A stretch of 64,000 bases of DNA, from assembly GCA_028571685.1 (NCBI GenBank), contig CM053141.1, forward strand, positions 71,595,833 through 71,659,832, given 5' to 3'. Below, piece after piece: positions 31,295-43,419 of this stretch (its first letter is position 1; each line of letters starts with the position of its first letter). The stretch is from Heterohyrax brucei (lineage: Eukaryota; Chordata; Mammalia; Hyracoidea; Procaviidae). The notes beneath the pieces were generated by a model. The model saw nothing but the letters and a program-made list of their open reading frames with translations, was not told the origin of the DNA and did no database searches. Position numbers and translations under genes: made by a program.

Positions 31295-31984
31295 GGCTCA
31301 GCAATTAGTACTACCAACGACAATATAATTATTTTAAGTAAAAGGAGAGATAATGAACCTGAAAAATTGAATTTTTTTCACTTTCATTGCCAATCTTGGT
31401 GTAAACGATTTAGGATATCTACTGATCTGAGCTGTTTGTATTATAAAGCTTTTGTAAGCTCTGTTTATGTGATTCCCTGTGAAGTTAGTCCCAGAAATAC
31501 TTTGTTCATAGGAGGTGCTGGGATGAGATCCTAAATGGACACCCATTACCCTAACATTCTGGAAGGAATGAAAATAGTGTCCTACTTATCCTAAACTTTC
31601 TACTTAGAACTACAGCTCCGAAATATTCAAGTATCTTTGCCAAGTTGTATCACTCTCTAAAATCAAAAGATGCAAGGTTTTTCTCCTTATTTCTGGATTT
31701 ATGGATCCCTACTGAACTGAACCTAGTGATTTCCTTCTGCTGAGTAAAAGTTTAGAGAATGTACTTTTGAAACTTTTCAAAGTGAAATTTGAGGGACAGT
31801 TTCTTGGATCTTTTTCTTGGGATATTGTAAACAGAAGGAAAAAAAATTTCTAGACTTTCACATTCATTTCCTGGGTGAAATTAGAGCAGTCTGATTCCAC
31901 ATTGATCTTCCTGCAAGTTTTCATACAAGAACCTCGATAAAATACTGCTTATACATATTTCTTCTTCTTTCTGTTTGAGCATGT
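31295..31984. other. No recognised feature
   Basis: AT-rich DNA up to the target-site duplication of the next L1. Confidence 0.45.
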
Positions 31985-33026
31985 CCATTTGCTATGATTC
32001 TTTTTATTTATTTTTTATTATGATTGAATGAAAATGTACATACTCATGTAAATTCACATGCTCACCTATACGCAGCTGCCACTGCCTGGTGACAACACAC
32101 CTCTCCTCTCTGCTCCATACGTGTCCTATCCTCCCAACAGTCTCCTATACCCTCCTCTCCACCCACTCCCCTGCCTCCAGCAAGACGTCAGTAGGATGAT
32201 ATCCTACAGATGTATAGGATCATAAAATTCCCACAAGATACAGTCACTCTGTGTCACCAAGTCCAATCCACTGCTGTCAGAAAAGTTGACCTTCATTATG
32301 ATTTATGGACAGGGGCAGCATCAGGGCCAGGGGCCTTGCTCCAAGGGGAACTCTGAAGCCCCTGAACCATCAACTGTGGTCTTTTATTTGAGATCTCAGG
32401 ATGCACGCCTATTTATTCTCTTGTTGCCAGTGAGACTCAGCTTTGTGAGCTCCATCATGGCTATCACTGGTGGTGGCCAGGCACCAACCAGTTCTTCAGG
32501 TCTTGAGTCCATGTAGAGACCCACTCATGTGGGTCTCTCTGTCTTCTGAATTCTTCTTCCCCCATGTTGTTATGGATCTCGGTGGTCATCCATTCCTGTT
32601 GAGTTGGGACCATTTGCTGTACTCTCAGATGGCAGCTTGGCAGCATTTAAGACCCCAGATGGCACTCACTGAATGAGAGGTGCAGAGAGTCCTCATTAGC
32701 TAAATAATAGGTGTGTCAATAGGCCTCAATTTCCCTGACAGCATGGTCCCTGGCCCCCTGCCTGAGCAACTCTGTCCTTGCAATATGTGTTAAGATGGGA
32801 GAAGTACTCAAATTGTGTTAAAGTCCAGTTATTACTGATCTTCTTTCTAATGTGTGCTGTCACCGATTTCACCCAACAAAATTTCTATTAACTATCTAAT
32901 CTAAACCCTTCCCCCTCCCCCTCCCTCACTCCTCACCCTTGCAGTCTTCAAAGAGTCTTTTCTGCTATACATGAGTCTATTTTTAAGTTCTTATAGTAGG
33001 GGTGTCATACACTCTTTCTCCTTTTG

Positions 33027-36000
33027 TCACTGATAACATTCACTCAGCATAATGTCCTCCGGTTGAAACCAGGTTAAGAGATGTTTCCTGCTATCATCAT
33101 TGTTCTTTATCATTTCATAGTGTTCCACTGAGTATATATACTGTAGTTTACCTGTCCATTCCTCTGTTGTTGGGCATCTGGGTTGATTCCATCTTTTAGC
33201 TATTGTGGACTGTGCTGCAATACATTCGTGTGCACGTATCAGTTGGTGTGAATGGCCTTGATTCTGTAGGTTACATTCCAAGCAGTGGAATTATTGGGTC
33301 AAATGGTATATCTGGATCCATTTTTTTTAAGGGAGCACCAGATTGCTTTCCAAAGAGTCTGGACCATTTTACAATGCCACCAACAGTGTAGGAGATTTCC
33401 AATCTCCCCATAGCCTCTCCAGCATTTGTTGTTTTGTGTTTTTTGGATCACGGCCAAACTTTTTGGGGTGAGATGGTATGTCATTGTTGTTTTGATTTGA
33501 ATTTCTTTAATAGCTAATGATTGTGAGCATGTCCGCATGTGTTTTTTGGCTACCTGGATCTCTTCTTTAGAGAAGTGTCTGTCCATCTCCTTTGCCTATC
33601 ACTTAATTAGATGATTCATCTTTTTCTTATTGATATTTTGTAATACCTTATAGATTATGGAGATCAGGCATTGGTCTGACATAGAGTTGCCAAATACTTT
33701 TTCCCATTTTGTAGGTAGCCTTTTAATTCTATTAATAAAGTCTTTGGATGAGCAAAAGTGATCCATTGTTAGCAGTTGCCATTTATCTATTTTCTCTTCT
33801 GGTGATTGTGGTTTGTTTGACAGATTTTGAAGCCTGTCTGTGTTGTGTATTAAAACTTCTGTTATTGTTTCTACTTTCTCTTGGATGAACTTTATCATTT
33901 TAGATTTAATATTGAGGTCTTTTATCCAGTTCGAGTTGTTTTTTTAATAAGGTGTAAGATAATGGGTCTTGTTTTAATTTCCTGCAGATGGATAACCAAT
34001 TTTGCCAGCACCATTTGTTGAAAAGATTGTTTTTACCCCAGTTTAATGTCTTAGGGCCTTTTTCAAATATCAACTGTTCATAGGCAGATGATGTCATTTC
34101 TGGGGTCTGGATTCTGTTCCACTGATGAATCTGTCTGTTTTTGTACCAGTATCAGGCTGTTTTGACTACTGTGGCAGTGTAATATGTTCTAAGGTTGGGT
34201 AATGAGAGGCCTTCCAGTGTGATCTTTTTTAGTAATGCTGTCCTTATCCTGGGCTTCTTCCCTCTCCAGATCAAGTCAATAATTTATTCCTCCATCTCAT
34301 TAAAAAATGTCACTGGAACTTGTGTTGGGATTGCATTATATAAGTAGATTGCTTTGGGTAAAACAGACATTTTCACAATGTTAAGTCTTCCAATCCATGA
34401 GTAGGGTAGTTTTCTCCATTTATGTAAGTCTTTCTTAGTTTATTGTAGGAAGGGTTTATAGTTCTCTTTGTAAAGGTCTGTTATTTCTCTGGTTAAATCT
34501 ATTCCTAGGTACTTTATCTTCTTAGGGGCTATGGTAAATTGTATTGACTTGGTGATTTCTACCTTAATAATCTTGTTGTTGGTATAAAGGAATCCTACTG
34601 GTTTACTTACGCTTATCTTGTATCCTGAGACTTTGCCAAACTTCTCTATCAGCTTGAGTAGTTTCCTTATGGATTCTTTGGGAGTCTCTGCATATACAAT
34701 CATAACATCTGCAGTTAGGGAGATTTTGAGTTCTTCTTTGCTGATGCAGATGCCCTTTGTTCCTTGAGCAATTCCTAATTGCTCTGGCTAGAACTCCTAG
34801 TACAATGTTGAATAGGAGAGGTGAGAGTGGGCATCCTTGTCTAGTTCCTGTTCTCAAGGGAAACTGTTTCAGTCTCTCTCCACTCAGGATGACGTAGGCA
34901 GTTGCCCTTGTATAAATGACCCTTTTTGCATTGAGGAATTGACCGTCTATTCCTATTTTGTTGAGAGTTTTTAGCATGAATGGGTATTGGACTTTATCAA
35001 ATACCTTTTCTGCATCAGTAGACAAGATCAGGTGACTCTTGTCTTTTGTGATATTTATGTGGTTGATCACATTAATTGTTTTCCTGATGTTGAACCAGCC
35101 TTGTATCCCTGGTATGAATCCAGCTTGGTCATGATGGATTATTTTTTGGATATGTTGTATTCTATTGGCAAGAATTTTGTTGAAGATTTTTGCATCTAGA
35201 TTTGTGAGTGATATCAGTCTGTAGTCCTCCTTTTGGGTTGGGTCTTTCCCTGGCTTTGGTATCAGGGTCATGCTGACTTCATAGAATGAATCTGGGAGTG
35301 CTCCATCCCTTTCTGTACTGTGAAATAGTCTTAGTAGTATTCTCTAAAAACTTGGTAGAATTCTGTGGTGAAGCCATTTGGGCCCAGGCTTTTTTTGGTT
35401 GGCAGTTCTTTGATGACTTTTTCAGTCTCTTCCTTTGTGGCTCCTTTGTGATTGGTTTATTAAGTTGTTCTGCTTCACCTTGTGATAATTTGAGCAGGCA
35501 ATATGGATCAAGGAATTTGTCTGTTTCCTCTAGGTTTTCAAATTTGTTAGAATGCAATCTTTCATAGCATTCAGCTATGATATTTTTTATTTCTGTTGGA
35601 TCTGTGGTGACAACTCCCCTCTCATTTCTAATTTGGGTTATTTGTTTCCTTTCCTGTTTTTCTTTAGTAAGTTTAGCCAGTGGTTTGTCAATTTTGTTGA
35701 TATTTTCAAAAAAACCAGCTTTTGGTCTTTTCAATTTTTTCAGTTGTTCTTCTGTTCTCTAATTCATTTAGTTCTGCTCTAATCTTTATGATCTGCGTTC
35801 TTCCGGTGCCTGAAGGGTTCCTTTCTTGTTCTCTCTCTACTTGTTCAAGCTGTAGGGTCATTTCTTTGATTTGGTTTCTTTCTTCTTTCCTGATGTGTGC
35901 ATTTATGCGGACAAACACACCTCTGAGCACTGCTTTGTCTGTATCCCATAGGTTCTGGCAGGAAGTGTTTTCGTTCTTGTTGAAATCGATAAATTTCTTT

Positions 36001-36785
36001 ATTTCATCTTTGATTTCTTCTAGAACCCATGATTTTTTGAGCAAAGTGTTGTTCAGTTTCTGTGAGTTCCACTTTCTATCTATCTTTTTTATGCTATTGA
36101 TTTCAACTTTTATGGCTTTATGGTCTGAGAAGATGCTTTGCATTAGTTCAGTGGTATGGATTTTCTTGAGAATTGCTTTATGTCCTAACACATGGTCAAT
36201 TATGGAGAATGTTCCATGTGCACTGGAGAAGAAGGTGTAGTTGTCCCCTGATGGATAGAAAGTCCTGTATATGTCGATGAGGTCTTCTGTGTCTTTACTG
36301 AGCTTTTTTCTAGATGATCTGCCCAATATTGAGAGTGGAGTGTTCAAGTCTCCTGCTATTATTGTGGAGTGATCTGTCTCCTTTTTGTTTGTAGTGTTCC
36401 TTTGATGTTTTTAGGTGCTCTAATATTAGGTGCATAAATATTTAATATTGTTAAGTACTGCTTGTGTTTTGAACATTTCAGCAGTAAATAGCATCCATCC
36501 TTGTCCACAATGGTGTATTTTACATTTAAATTGATTTTATCTGAGATTAGAATTGCCACACCTCCTCTTCTTTGTTCATTGTTACCTTGCTATATATTCT
36601 TCCATTCTTTAATTTTCAGTTTGTTCCTATCTTTAAGTCTAAGGTGAGTTTCTTGTAGGCAACATATAGATGGGTCACGTCTTTTGATCCAAGATGTCGC
36701 TCAATGTCTCTTTACTGGAGCATTCAGTCCATTCACATTCAATGTAGTTATTGATAGGTATGTGTTCACTGCTGCCACTGTGATA
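33027..36785 (-). pseudogene. L1 copy 2 ORF2 (endonuclease-RT), broken
   Basis: Endonuclease blocks are visible at 36359-36559 (MAILISDKINLNVKYTIVDK, ILNIYAPN) and 35706-36347 (MNTPLSILGRSSRKKLSKDT, YTFFSSAHGTFSIIDHVLGH). RT follows at 34603-35271 ([40 protein letters not shown]). At the catalytic site the frame reads [11 protein letters not shown] instead of an FADD motif, so the key aspartates are lost. The C-terminal domain at 33299-33586 keeps the cysteine-rich NNKCWRGYGEIGNLLHCWWH. Several frameshifts separate these blocks. Confidence 0.85.
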
Positions 36786-37063
36786 TGTTTATTTTTGTGT
36801 TGATGTTTTCTCTGTTGTTCTTATTAATCTGTTCTGCGACTTTCTTCTTTGTGAGTTGATTTTTCACTTTTCTCAGGGTTGGTTTTGTGGTTGAGACTCC
36901 TGTGTTAGATTTCTTGATACAGTATGTTGCTTTTTTATTGTGCTTTATGGCTGCCCCTATGATCCCGCTTACTAAACTGTATATGAACCCAATTTTGAAT
37001 GCTACCAGTCTTGTCAACTTTCTCTCCATCTGGATAGACTGTAATGACTGTGGTAAATCCCTC

Positions 37064-40000
37064 TTTTTTAATTATGACTGAGTGAAAATGTACATTCGCA
37101 TATAAATTTGCATGCCTACCTACATGCAGCTTCTGCTGCTCTCCCTGCCCGGTAACAGCACACTATTCCTCTCTGCTTCTTACATGTTTCATCCTCCCAG
37201 CAGTCTCCATTCCCATCCTCTCCACCTACTCCCCTTACTCCAGCCAGAGGTCAGCAGGATGATATTCTACAGATGTATAGAACCATAAAAGTGCATCCAA
37301 TATATGGTCATCCTGCATTGCCAAGTCCAATCCATTCATGTCCAAAGAGTGTAACTTCATTATGATTTATGGAGAAGGGCAGCATCAGGGCCAGGGGGCA
37401 TGCTCCCAGGGGAACCCCGAAGCCACTGGACCATCAGTTGCAGTCTTTTCGTGGAGATCTCAGGGTGCACCCCTTTTTATTCTTGTGTTGCCAGTGAGAC
37501 TCAACTTAGTGAGCTCCATCATGGCTATCACTGGTGGTAGCTGGGCACCATCCGGTTCTTTCAGTCCTAAGTCTGTGTAGACACCCACTCATGTGGGTCT
37601 CTCTATCTTCTGGGTTGTCTTTACCCCATGTCATTTTGGTCCTCGGCGAGCATCCATTCTTGCTGAGTTGGGACCATTTGCTGTGCCCTTGGATTGCAGC
37701 TTGGCAGCTTTTAAGATCCCAGATGCCACTCACCAATGTGGGGTGCAGAGAGTCCTCTCAGCAAAATGCTGGCTGTGCCAGTTGGCTTCGATTTCGCCTA
37801 AGAGCATGGTCCCCTGCCCCCTGCCGCAGCTACTCTGTCCTTGCAATATTGGGTTAAGATGGAAGGAGTGTTCAAGTTATGTTGAAGTCCGCTTAATATC
37901 GTTCTTGTTTCTAATGTGGGCTATCACCGATTTCCCCCAAACAAATTTCAACCATGTAATCTAAACCCTCCCCCCTCGCCCTTCCTCTCTCCCCTCCCTT
38001 GCAGCTGTCAAAGAGTCTTTTCTTCTATACATTAGTCTGTTTTTGAGATCTTATCGTAGGAGTCTCATACAACATTTGTCCTTTTACCACTGACTACTTT
38101 CACTCAGCATGATGTCCTCCAGTTGAAACCAGGTTATGAGATGTTTCCTGGAAACATCATTATTCTTTATCATTGCATAGTGCTCCATTGAGTATATATA
38201 CCATAGTTTACCTATCCATTCCTCTGTTGTTGGGCATCTGGGTTGATTCCATCTTTTTGCTATCGTGGACTGTGCTGCAATAAACATTCTTGTGCATGTG
38301 TCTGTTGGTGTGAATGGCCTTGATTCTGTAGGATATATTCCAAGTAGTAGAATTACTGGATCAAATGGTATGTCTATATCCATTTTTTTAAGGATGCACC
38401 AGATTGCTTTCCAAAGAGGCTGGACCATTTTACAATCCCACCAACAGTGTAGGAATGCTCCACTTTCTCCACAGTCTCTCCAACTTTTGTTGTGTGTTTT
38501 TTTTGGATCATGGCCAACCTTGTTCGGGTGAGATGGTATCTCATTGTCATTTTGATTTGAATTTCTTTAATAACTAAAGATCATGAACATGTCCGCATGT
38601 GATTTTGGCTGCCTGGATCTCCTCTTTAGAGAAATGCCTGTCCATCTCCTTTGCCCATCACTTAATTGAATGATTTATCTTCTTCTTACTGATATTTTGC
38701 AGTACTTTATAGATTATGGAGATCAGGTGTTGGTCTGACATATGTTTGCCAAATATTTTTTCCCATTCTATAGGTGACCTTTTACTAATAAAGTCTTTGG
38801 ATGATTCTTAGGAGTTCCCATTTATCTATTTTCTCTTCTGTTGACTGTGGTTTGTTTGACAGATTTTGAAGTCTGTCTGCGTTGTGTATTAAAACTTCCA
38901 TTGTTGTTCATACCTTTTCTTGGATGAGCTTTATGATTTTAGATTTGGTATTTAGGTCTTTTATCCAGTTCGAGTTGGTTTTTGTATAAGGTGTAAGATA
39001 TGAATCTTGTTTCAATTTATTGCAGATGGATGTCCAATTTTGCCAGCACTATTTGCTGAAGATACTATTTTTACCCCAGTTTAATGTCTTAGGACCTTTT
39101 TCGAATATCAGCTGTTCATAGGCAGATGGAGTCATCTCTAGTGGTTCGATTCTGTTCCATTGATCAAACTGTCTGTTCTTGTACCAGTACCAGGCTGTTT
39201 TGACCACTGTGGCAGTGTAGTATGTTCTAAGGTCGGGTAATGAGAGGCCTCCCAGTATGTTCTTCTTTTTTAGTAATACCTTACTTATCTGGGGCTTCTT
39301 TCCTTTCCAAACAAAATGGGTGATTTTTTTCTCCATCTCATTAAAAAGTGACACTGGAACTTGTATTGGGATTGCATTATATAAGTAAATTGCTTTGGGT
39401 AAAATAGATATTTTCACAATGTTAAGTCTTCCTATCCATGAGCACAGTTGGTTTCTCCATTTAAGTTTCTCTTAGTTTCTTGTAGTAAGGGCTTGTAGTT
39501 CTCTTTGTAAAGGTCTGTTATTTCTCTGGTTAGATTAATTCCTAGGTACTTTATCTTCTTGGGGGCTATAGCAAATGGTATTGATTTTATGATTTCTTCA
39601 TTAACAGTCTTGTTGGTACAAAGGAATCCTACTGATTTACTTATATTTGTCTTGTATCCTGAGACTTTGCTGAACTCTTCTATTAGTTTGAGTAGTTTAC
39701 TTATAGATTCTTTGGGATTCTCTGCATACACAATCATATCATCAGCAAACAGGGAGAGTTTGACTTCTTTGCCGATGCAGATGCGCTTTATTTCTTGGTC
39801 TTGTCTAATTGCTCTTGCTAGAATTTCTAGTACAATGTTGAGTAGGAGAGGTGAAAGTGGGCATCCTTGTCTAGCTCCTCTTCTCGAGGGAAACTGTTTC
39901 AGTCTCTCCATTCAGGATGATGTAGGCAATTGGCTTTGTATAAATAGCCCTTATTGTGTTGAGGAATTTTCCATCTTTGCCTATTTTGCTAAGCGTTTTT

Positions 40001-41044
40001 AGCATGAATAGGTGTTGGACTTTGTCAAATGCCTTTCCTGCATCAATGGACAAAATCAGGTGATTCTTGTCTTTTGTGATATTTATGAGGTTAATCACAT
40101 TAGTTGTTTTTCTGATGTTGAACCAGCCTTGCATCCCTGGTATGATAGATTATTTTTTGGATATGTTGTTGTGTTCTATTGGCAAGAATTTTGTTGAAGA
40201 TTTTTGCATCTAGGTTCACGAGTGATATCAGTCTGTAGTTCTCCTTTTTGGTTGGGTCTTTCCCTGGCTTTGTTATCAGGGTTACGCTGGCTTCATAGAA
40301 TGAGTTTGGGAGTACTCCATCCCTTTCTATACTGTGAGATAGTCTCAGCAGTATTGGAGATAACTCTTCTCTAAAAGATTGGTAGAATTCTGCAGTGATG
40401 CCATCTGGAGTCGGGCTTTTTTTTGGTTGGCAGTTTTTTGATGACATTTTCAATTTCTTCCTTTGTGATTGGTTTATTAAGTTGTTCTGCTTCCTGTTTT
40501 GATAATTTGGGTAGGTGGTATGAATCAAGGAATTTGTCCATTTCCTCTAGGTTTTCAAATTTGTTAGAGTACAGTCTTTCATAGTATTCTGTTATGATAT
40601 TCTTGATTTCTGTTGGATCTGTTGTGACAACTCCCCTCTCATTTCTAATTTGGGTTATTTATTTCCTTTCCTGTTTTTCTTTAGTAAGTTTAGCAGTGGT
40701 TTGTCAATTTTGTTGACCTTTTCAAAAAACCAGCTTTTGGTCTTTTCAATTATTTTAATTGTTTTTCTATTCTCTAATTCATTTAGCTCTGCTCTAATCT
40801 TTATGATCTGTTTTCTTCTGGTTCCTGAGGGTTTCCTCTGTTGTTCTCTCTCTACTTTTTCAAGCTTTAGGGTTAGTTCCTTCATTTGGTTTCTTTCTTC
40901 CTTCCAGATGTGTGCATTCATGGAGATAAACACACCTCTGAGCACTGCTTTGTCTGTATCCCATAGGTTCGGTAGGAAGTGTTTTCATTCTCATTGGAAT
41001 CCATGAATTTCTTGATTTCATCTATAACCGATGGTTTTTTGAGC
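37064..41044 (-). mobile_element. L1 LINE copy 3, 5'-truncated, nested in copy 2
   Basis: Begins with a T-run and 'aattatgactgagtgaaaat', the same 3' terminus as copy 2. It carries the full 3' UTR (polypyrimidine tract at ~37966-38001) and ORF2, and breaks off inside the ORF2 endonuclease/linker region at about 41044 ('gatggttttttgagca'). Copy 2 sequence resumes beyond a 31-bp hairpin. No clean target-site duplication was found. Confidence 0.85.
38084..41006 (-). pseudogene. L1 copy 3 ORF2, broken
   Basis: The RT segment at 39432-39911 retains FADD (39738-39749, in [20 protein letters not shown]) and [20 protein letters not shown]. The thumb region at 39049-39417 has [20 protein letters not shown]. 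The C-terminus is at 38084-38428 (PFDPVILLLGIYPTE). Frameshifts divide it into at least six pieces and the N-terminal endonuclease is absent, so it cannot act alone. Confidence 0.85.
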
Positions 41045-41050
41045 ATAATA

Positions 41051-41081
41051 TGATCATATCATAGTTTACATGATATGATCA
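41051..41081. repeat. Perfect 12-bp-arm hairpin at L1 nesting junction
   Basis: TGATCATATCAT, a 7-nt loop (agtttac), then ATGATATGATCA. It lies exactly where copy 3 stops and copy 2 resumes, and has no counterpart in the matching L1 region at 36040. Confidence 0.7.
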
Positions 41082-41169
41082 CTAGATCAGTCCTTTCACT
41101 ATTATAGTTTTGATTGTGTTTGGAGCCTTCCCTAGCTGAGTAGGATTCTGGGTAATGTGTCTTTCTGAA

Positions 41170-42104
41170 ATGTAAAGTTAGCAGTTTTGTTCTTCCAAGC
41201 CAAGAGATTCTTTCAGTATTTCTCGTAGCTCTGGTTTGGTTTTTACAAAGTCTCTGAGCTTCTTTTCATCTGCAAATGTCTTAATTTCATTTTCATATTT
41301 GAAAGATATTTTTGCAGTTTATATAATTCTTGGTTAGAAGTTCTTCTCCATCAAGGCTTTGAATGTGTCATGCCACTGTCTCTGTGCCAACATCGTTTCT
41401 GTAGAGAAATCCGACAAAAGCCTACAGGGTTTCCCTCTGAATGTTAGCTTTGCTTTGAGTCTTGGTGCCTTTAAGAGTTTCTGCTTATGTTTCATTTTGT
41501 TAAGCTTGGTTATAATATGTCTTGGAGTCTTTCTTTTAGATTTATATTGAGTAGTGTTCAATACATATCTTGGATATCTATGTTCTCTTCTTCCATAATT
41601 TCTGGAAAGTTTAATGTCAGCAGCTCAGGAACAATACTCTCTGTGTTCTCAGGTGTCTTGCCCTGTTCAGGAACTCCAATTAATCATAGACTGTTCTTCT
41701 TAATAGAGTCCCACATGCCTCTTAATGCTTTTTCGTTTTTCTTGTTTCTGTTTTTCTGATTTCTCCTCATAGATGCTGGAGTCAGTGACTCTGTTTTGCA
41801 AATCAGAAATTCTCTTTTCCATCTGTTCCTGTATGTTTTCTTGGCTTTTAATTGAAGTTTCTATGTCTTTGATTTTGTTCTTGATCCGTTGGATTTCCAA
41901 ATATTGGTATTCCATCAGATTGAACAGCTTCCTTAATTTTTCATTTTGCTCTGCTGCATTTTGTATAATGTCTAGGAGTGCTGTATATATGATCCTTTTG
42001 TATTTACCTTCTGATAGTTTCAGAAAAGCTTCTTCATCTAGGAAGTTCTGAGGGGGTTTCTTTTGTGGGCCTTCTGATGCCATGGGTGATTTCCGGGTTA
42101 CCAT
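41170..42104 (-). pseudogene. L1 copy 2 ORF1, broken
   Basis: The N-terminal part at 41700-42104 starts MVTRKSPMASEGPQKKPPQN and carries a heptad-rich segment (MEYQYLEIQRIKNKIKDIET), consistent with the ORF1 trimerising coiled coil. The C-terminal part at 41334-41561 has RHIITKLNKMKHKQKLLKAP and LLSDFSTETMLAQRQWHDTF, typical of the ORF1 RNA-binding C-terminal domain. A shift and stops separate the two. The intact family protein coats L1 RNA in cytoplasmic particles. Confidence 0.8.
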
Positions 42105-42109
42105 CTTCT

Positions 42110-43146
42110 ACAACATTTGCTGCCTTTTGGGCTTCATGTGGGTCAATAGAAGCAGGGAGAGATGCTATAAAGATGGACCACAGTTGTTTCTCTAGGCCAT
42201 CTTAAAATGAGAAGTAAAAAGTATTTGACAACTTCCAAAGTCAGTCAGGTTTTCAGGTGTATTTGTCCCTCTTCCCAGCTGGCAACGTAAGCACCTCTAT
42301 ACTGAACCCCAGATGTTATAAACTAGCTCAAAATACAGAAAGGCTACTGCCCTGCTGGCCTCTGCTGTCAGGCCCCAGGTTTAGGTGATACTGTGTAGAA
42401 TTCTGCTTTTCTGCTGGAAAAGCAGTCTCTTCTGGGTAGGTACTGCCTCCCAGCCCAGGAATTAGGTCCAGCTGAGGCTTCTGTATGGATGACTCCACCT
42501 CCCAGCAAAACAAGATGGCATCCCGCACAAGCTTGTAAGCCAGTTGGGGACCAGGCTCCTGGCAGAAAGAGAGACCAAGCATGCCAAAAAGTCCAGAGTC
42601 CACAGCCTCTGCCACTGGGCCCCAGCCTAGCAACCATGTCCAACTTGGGCCTCTGCTTGGGGTTCTCCATTTCCCAATGGATCAAGATGGCATCCCGCAC
42701 AAGTGCATCTGTACCACAATGCAGAGGCAGAAAGGTAGGCCAGGGAAGCTGAGGTTTATAGCGTCTAAAGCCAGGGTCTCAGAACCTGGTAATTATGCTT
42801 GCCAGTCCCACCAGCAGTGTGTCCAAGACCAGCAACTAGTCAAGTCCCAGTTCAGCCTGCCGGGCAAGATAGAGGAAAAAAAGAATCAAAATGGTGATTT
42901 ACCTTCGGTTCATGCAAGCTTCTTGTCTGGCTTGGCTTCATGCAAGCTTCTGCTCACCGCGAATGGAGTCAGTGAAAGAGGGGAGGTTTTGCATTCAGTG
43001 GTATGAAGTCCAAATTAACAGCCCTATGCTGCATCCCAGGGCTCACTAGGTGTCCCGAAGGCTCTGTTTAATTACCATTTCAGGTCTTGGTTTCCAGAGG
43101 GATTTATGGAGATGTGTGTTTAGTCCACCGTCTTGACTCCACACCC
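42110..43146 (-). promoter_or_regulatory. L1 copy 2 5' UTR with repeated units
   Basis: GC-richer than its surroundings. The 20-mer AAGATGGCATCCCGCACAAG occurs at 42512-42531 and again at 42684-42703, each preceded by a 'ggtcca' block about 45 bp upstream, giving a ~172-bp unit. L1 5' UTRs hold an internal RNA polymerase II promoter, and some families use tandem monomers. Activity here is unknown. A 15-bp duplication with a 13-bp insert lies at 42909-42951. Confidence 0.6.
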
Positions 43147-43245
43147 CCATTTGTTATGATTCTTACTTCTTTCCCTCTGTTATATTTTAGCCTCATCATA
43201 GCCATAAATAACTTAGAATACAGCCCAAAATTTCCTTTGGTACTT

Positions 43246-43414
43246 GTGGAAACCCTGGTTGCATAGTGGTTAGTGGTTAAGACCTATGGCTGCTCACCAG
43301 AAGTCTGACAGCTCAAATTTACCAGGTGCTTTTCAGAAACTCTATGGGATAGTTCTGCTCTGTCCTGTAAGATTGTTATGAGTTGAAATTAACTTGAAGG
43401 CAGTGGGCTGCATT
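43246..43414 (+). mobile_element. AfroSINE copy
   Basis: 'ggaaaccctggttgcatagt' with the head partially duplicated ('gtggttagtggttaagacct'), 'gacagctcaaatttaccagg', 'ctctgtcctgtaagattgtt', 'gagttgaaattaacttgaag'. Confidence 0.85.
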
Positions 43415-43419
43415 CCTTT

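Larger units (their letters stand above)
32003..43146 (-). mobile_element. Full-length L1 LINE (copy 2), split by a younger L1
   Basis: The flanks CCATTTGCTATGATTCTT (31985-32002) and CCATTTGTTATGATTCTT (43147-43164) are an 18-bp target-site duplication with one mismatch. In L1 sense (right to left) the order is 5' start 'ggggtgtggagtcaagacgg', 5' UTR, ORF1 at 42104 downward, an inter-ORF region interrupted at about 41045-37064 by copy 3, ORF2 from ~36785 to 33027, then 3' UTR and poly(A) at 32003. Without the nested L1 it is ~7.1 kb. Stops and shifts throughout make it dead. Confidence 0.9.

Noticed and set aside
35722..36240. 172-residue plus-strand hydrophobic frame
   Set aside because: It is the antisense shadow of the L1 ORF2 endonuclease/linker region. 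The phenylalanine- and serine-rich sequence is what antisense L1 gives.
39559..40002. 147-residue plus-strand frame
   Set aside because: Antisense of the L1 copy 3 reverse transcriptase region; not an independent gene.
42368..43006. Overlapping 87-141 residue frames on both strands
   Set aside because: They lie in the GC-richer L1 5' UTR, overlap each other antisense and have no recognisable domain.
32000..43146. Tandem duplication of two L1 elements
   Set aside because: The 18-bp TSD encloses both, and ORF1/5' UTR resume after the inner L1. Nesting explains the layout better than duplication.
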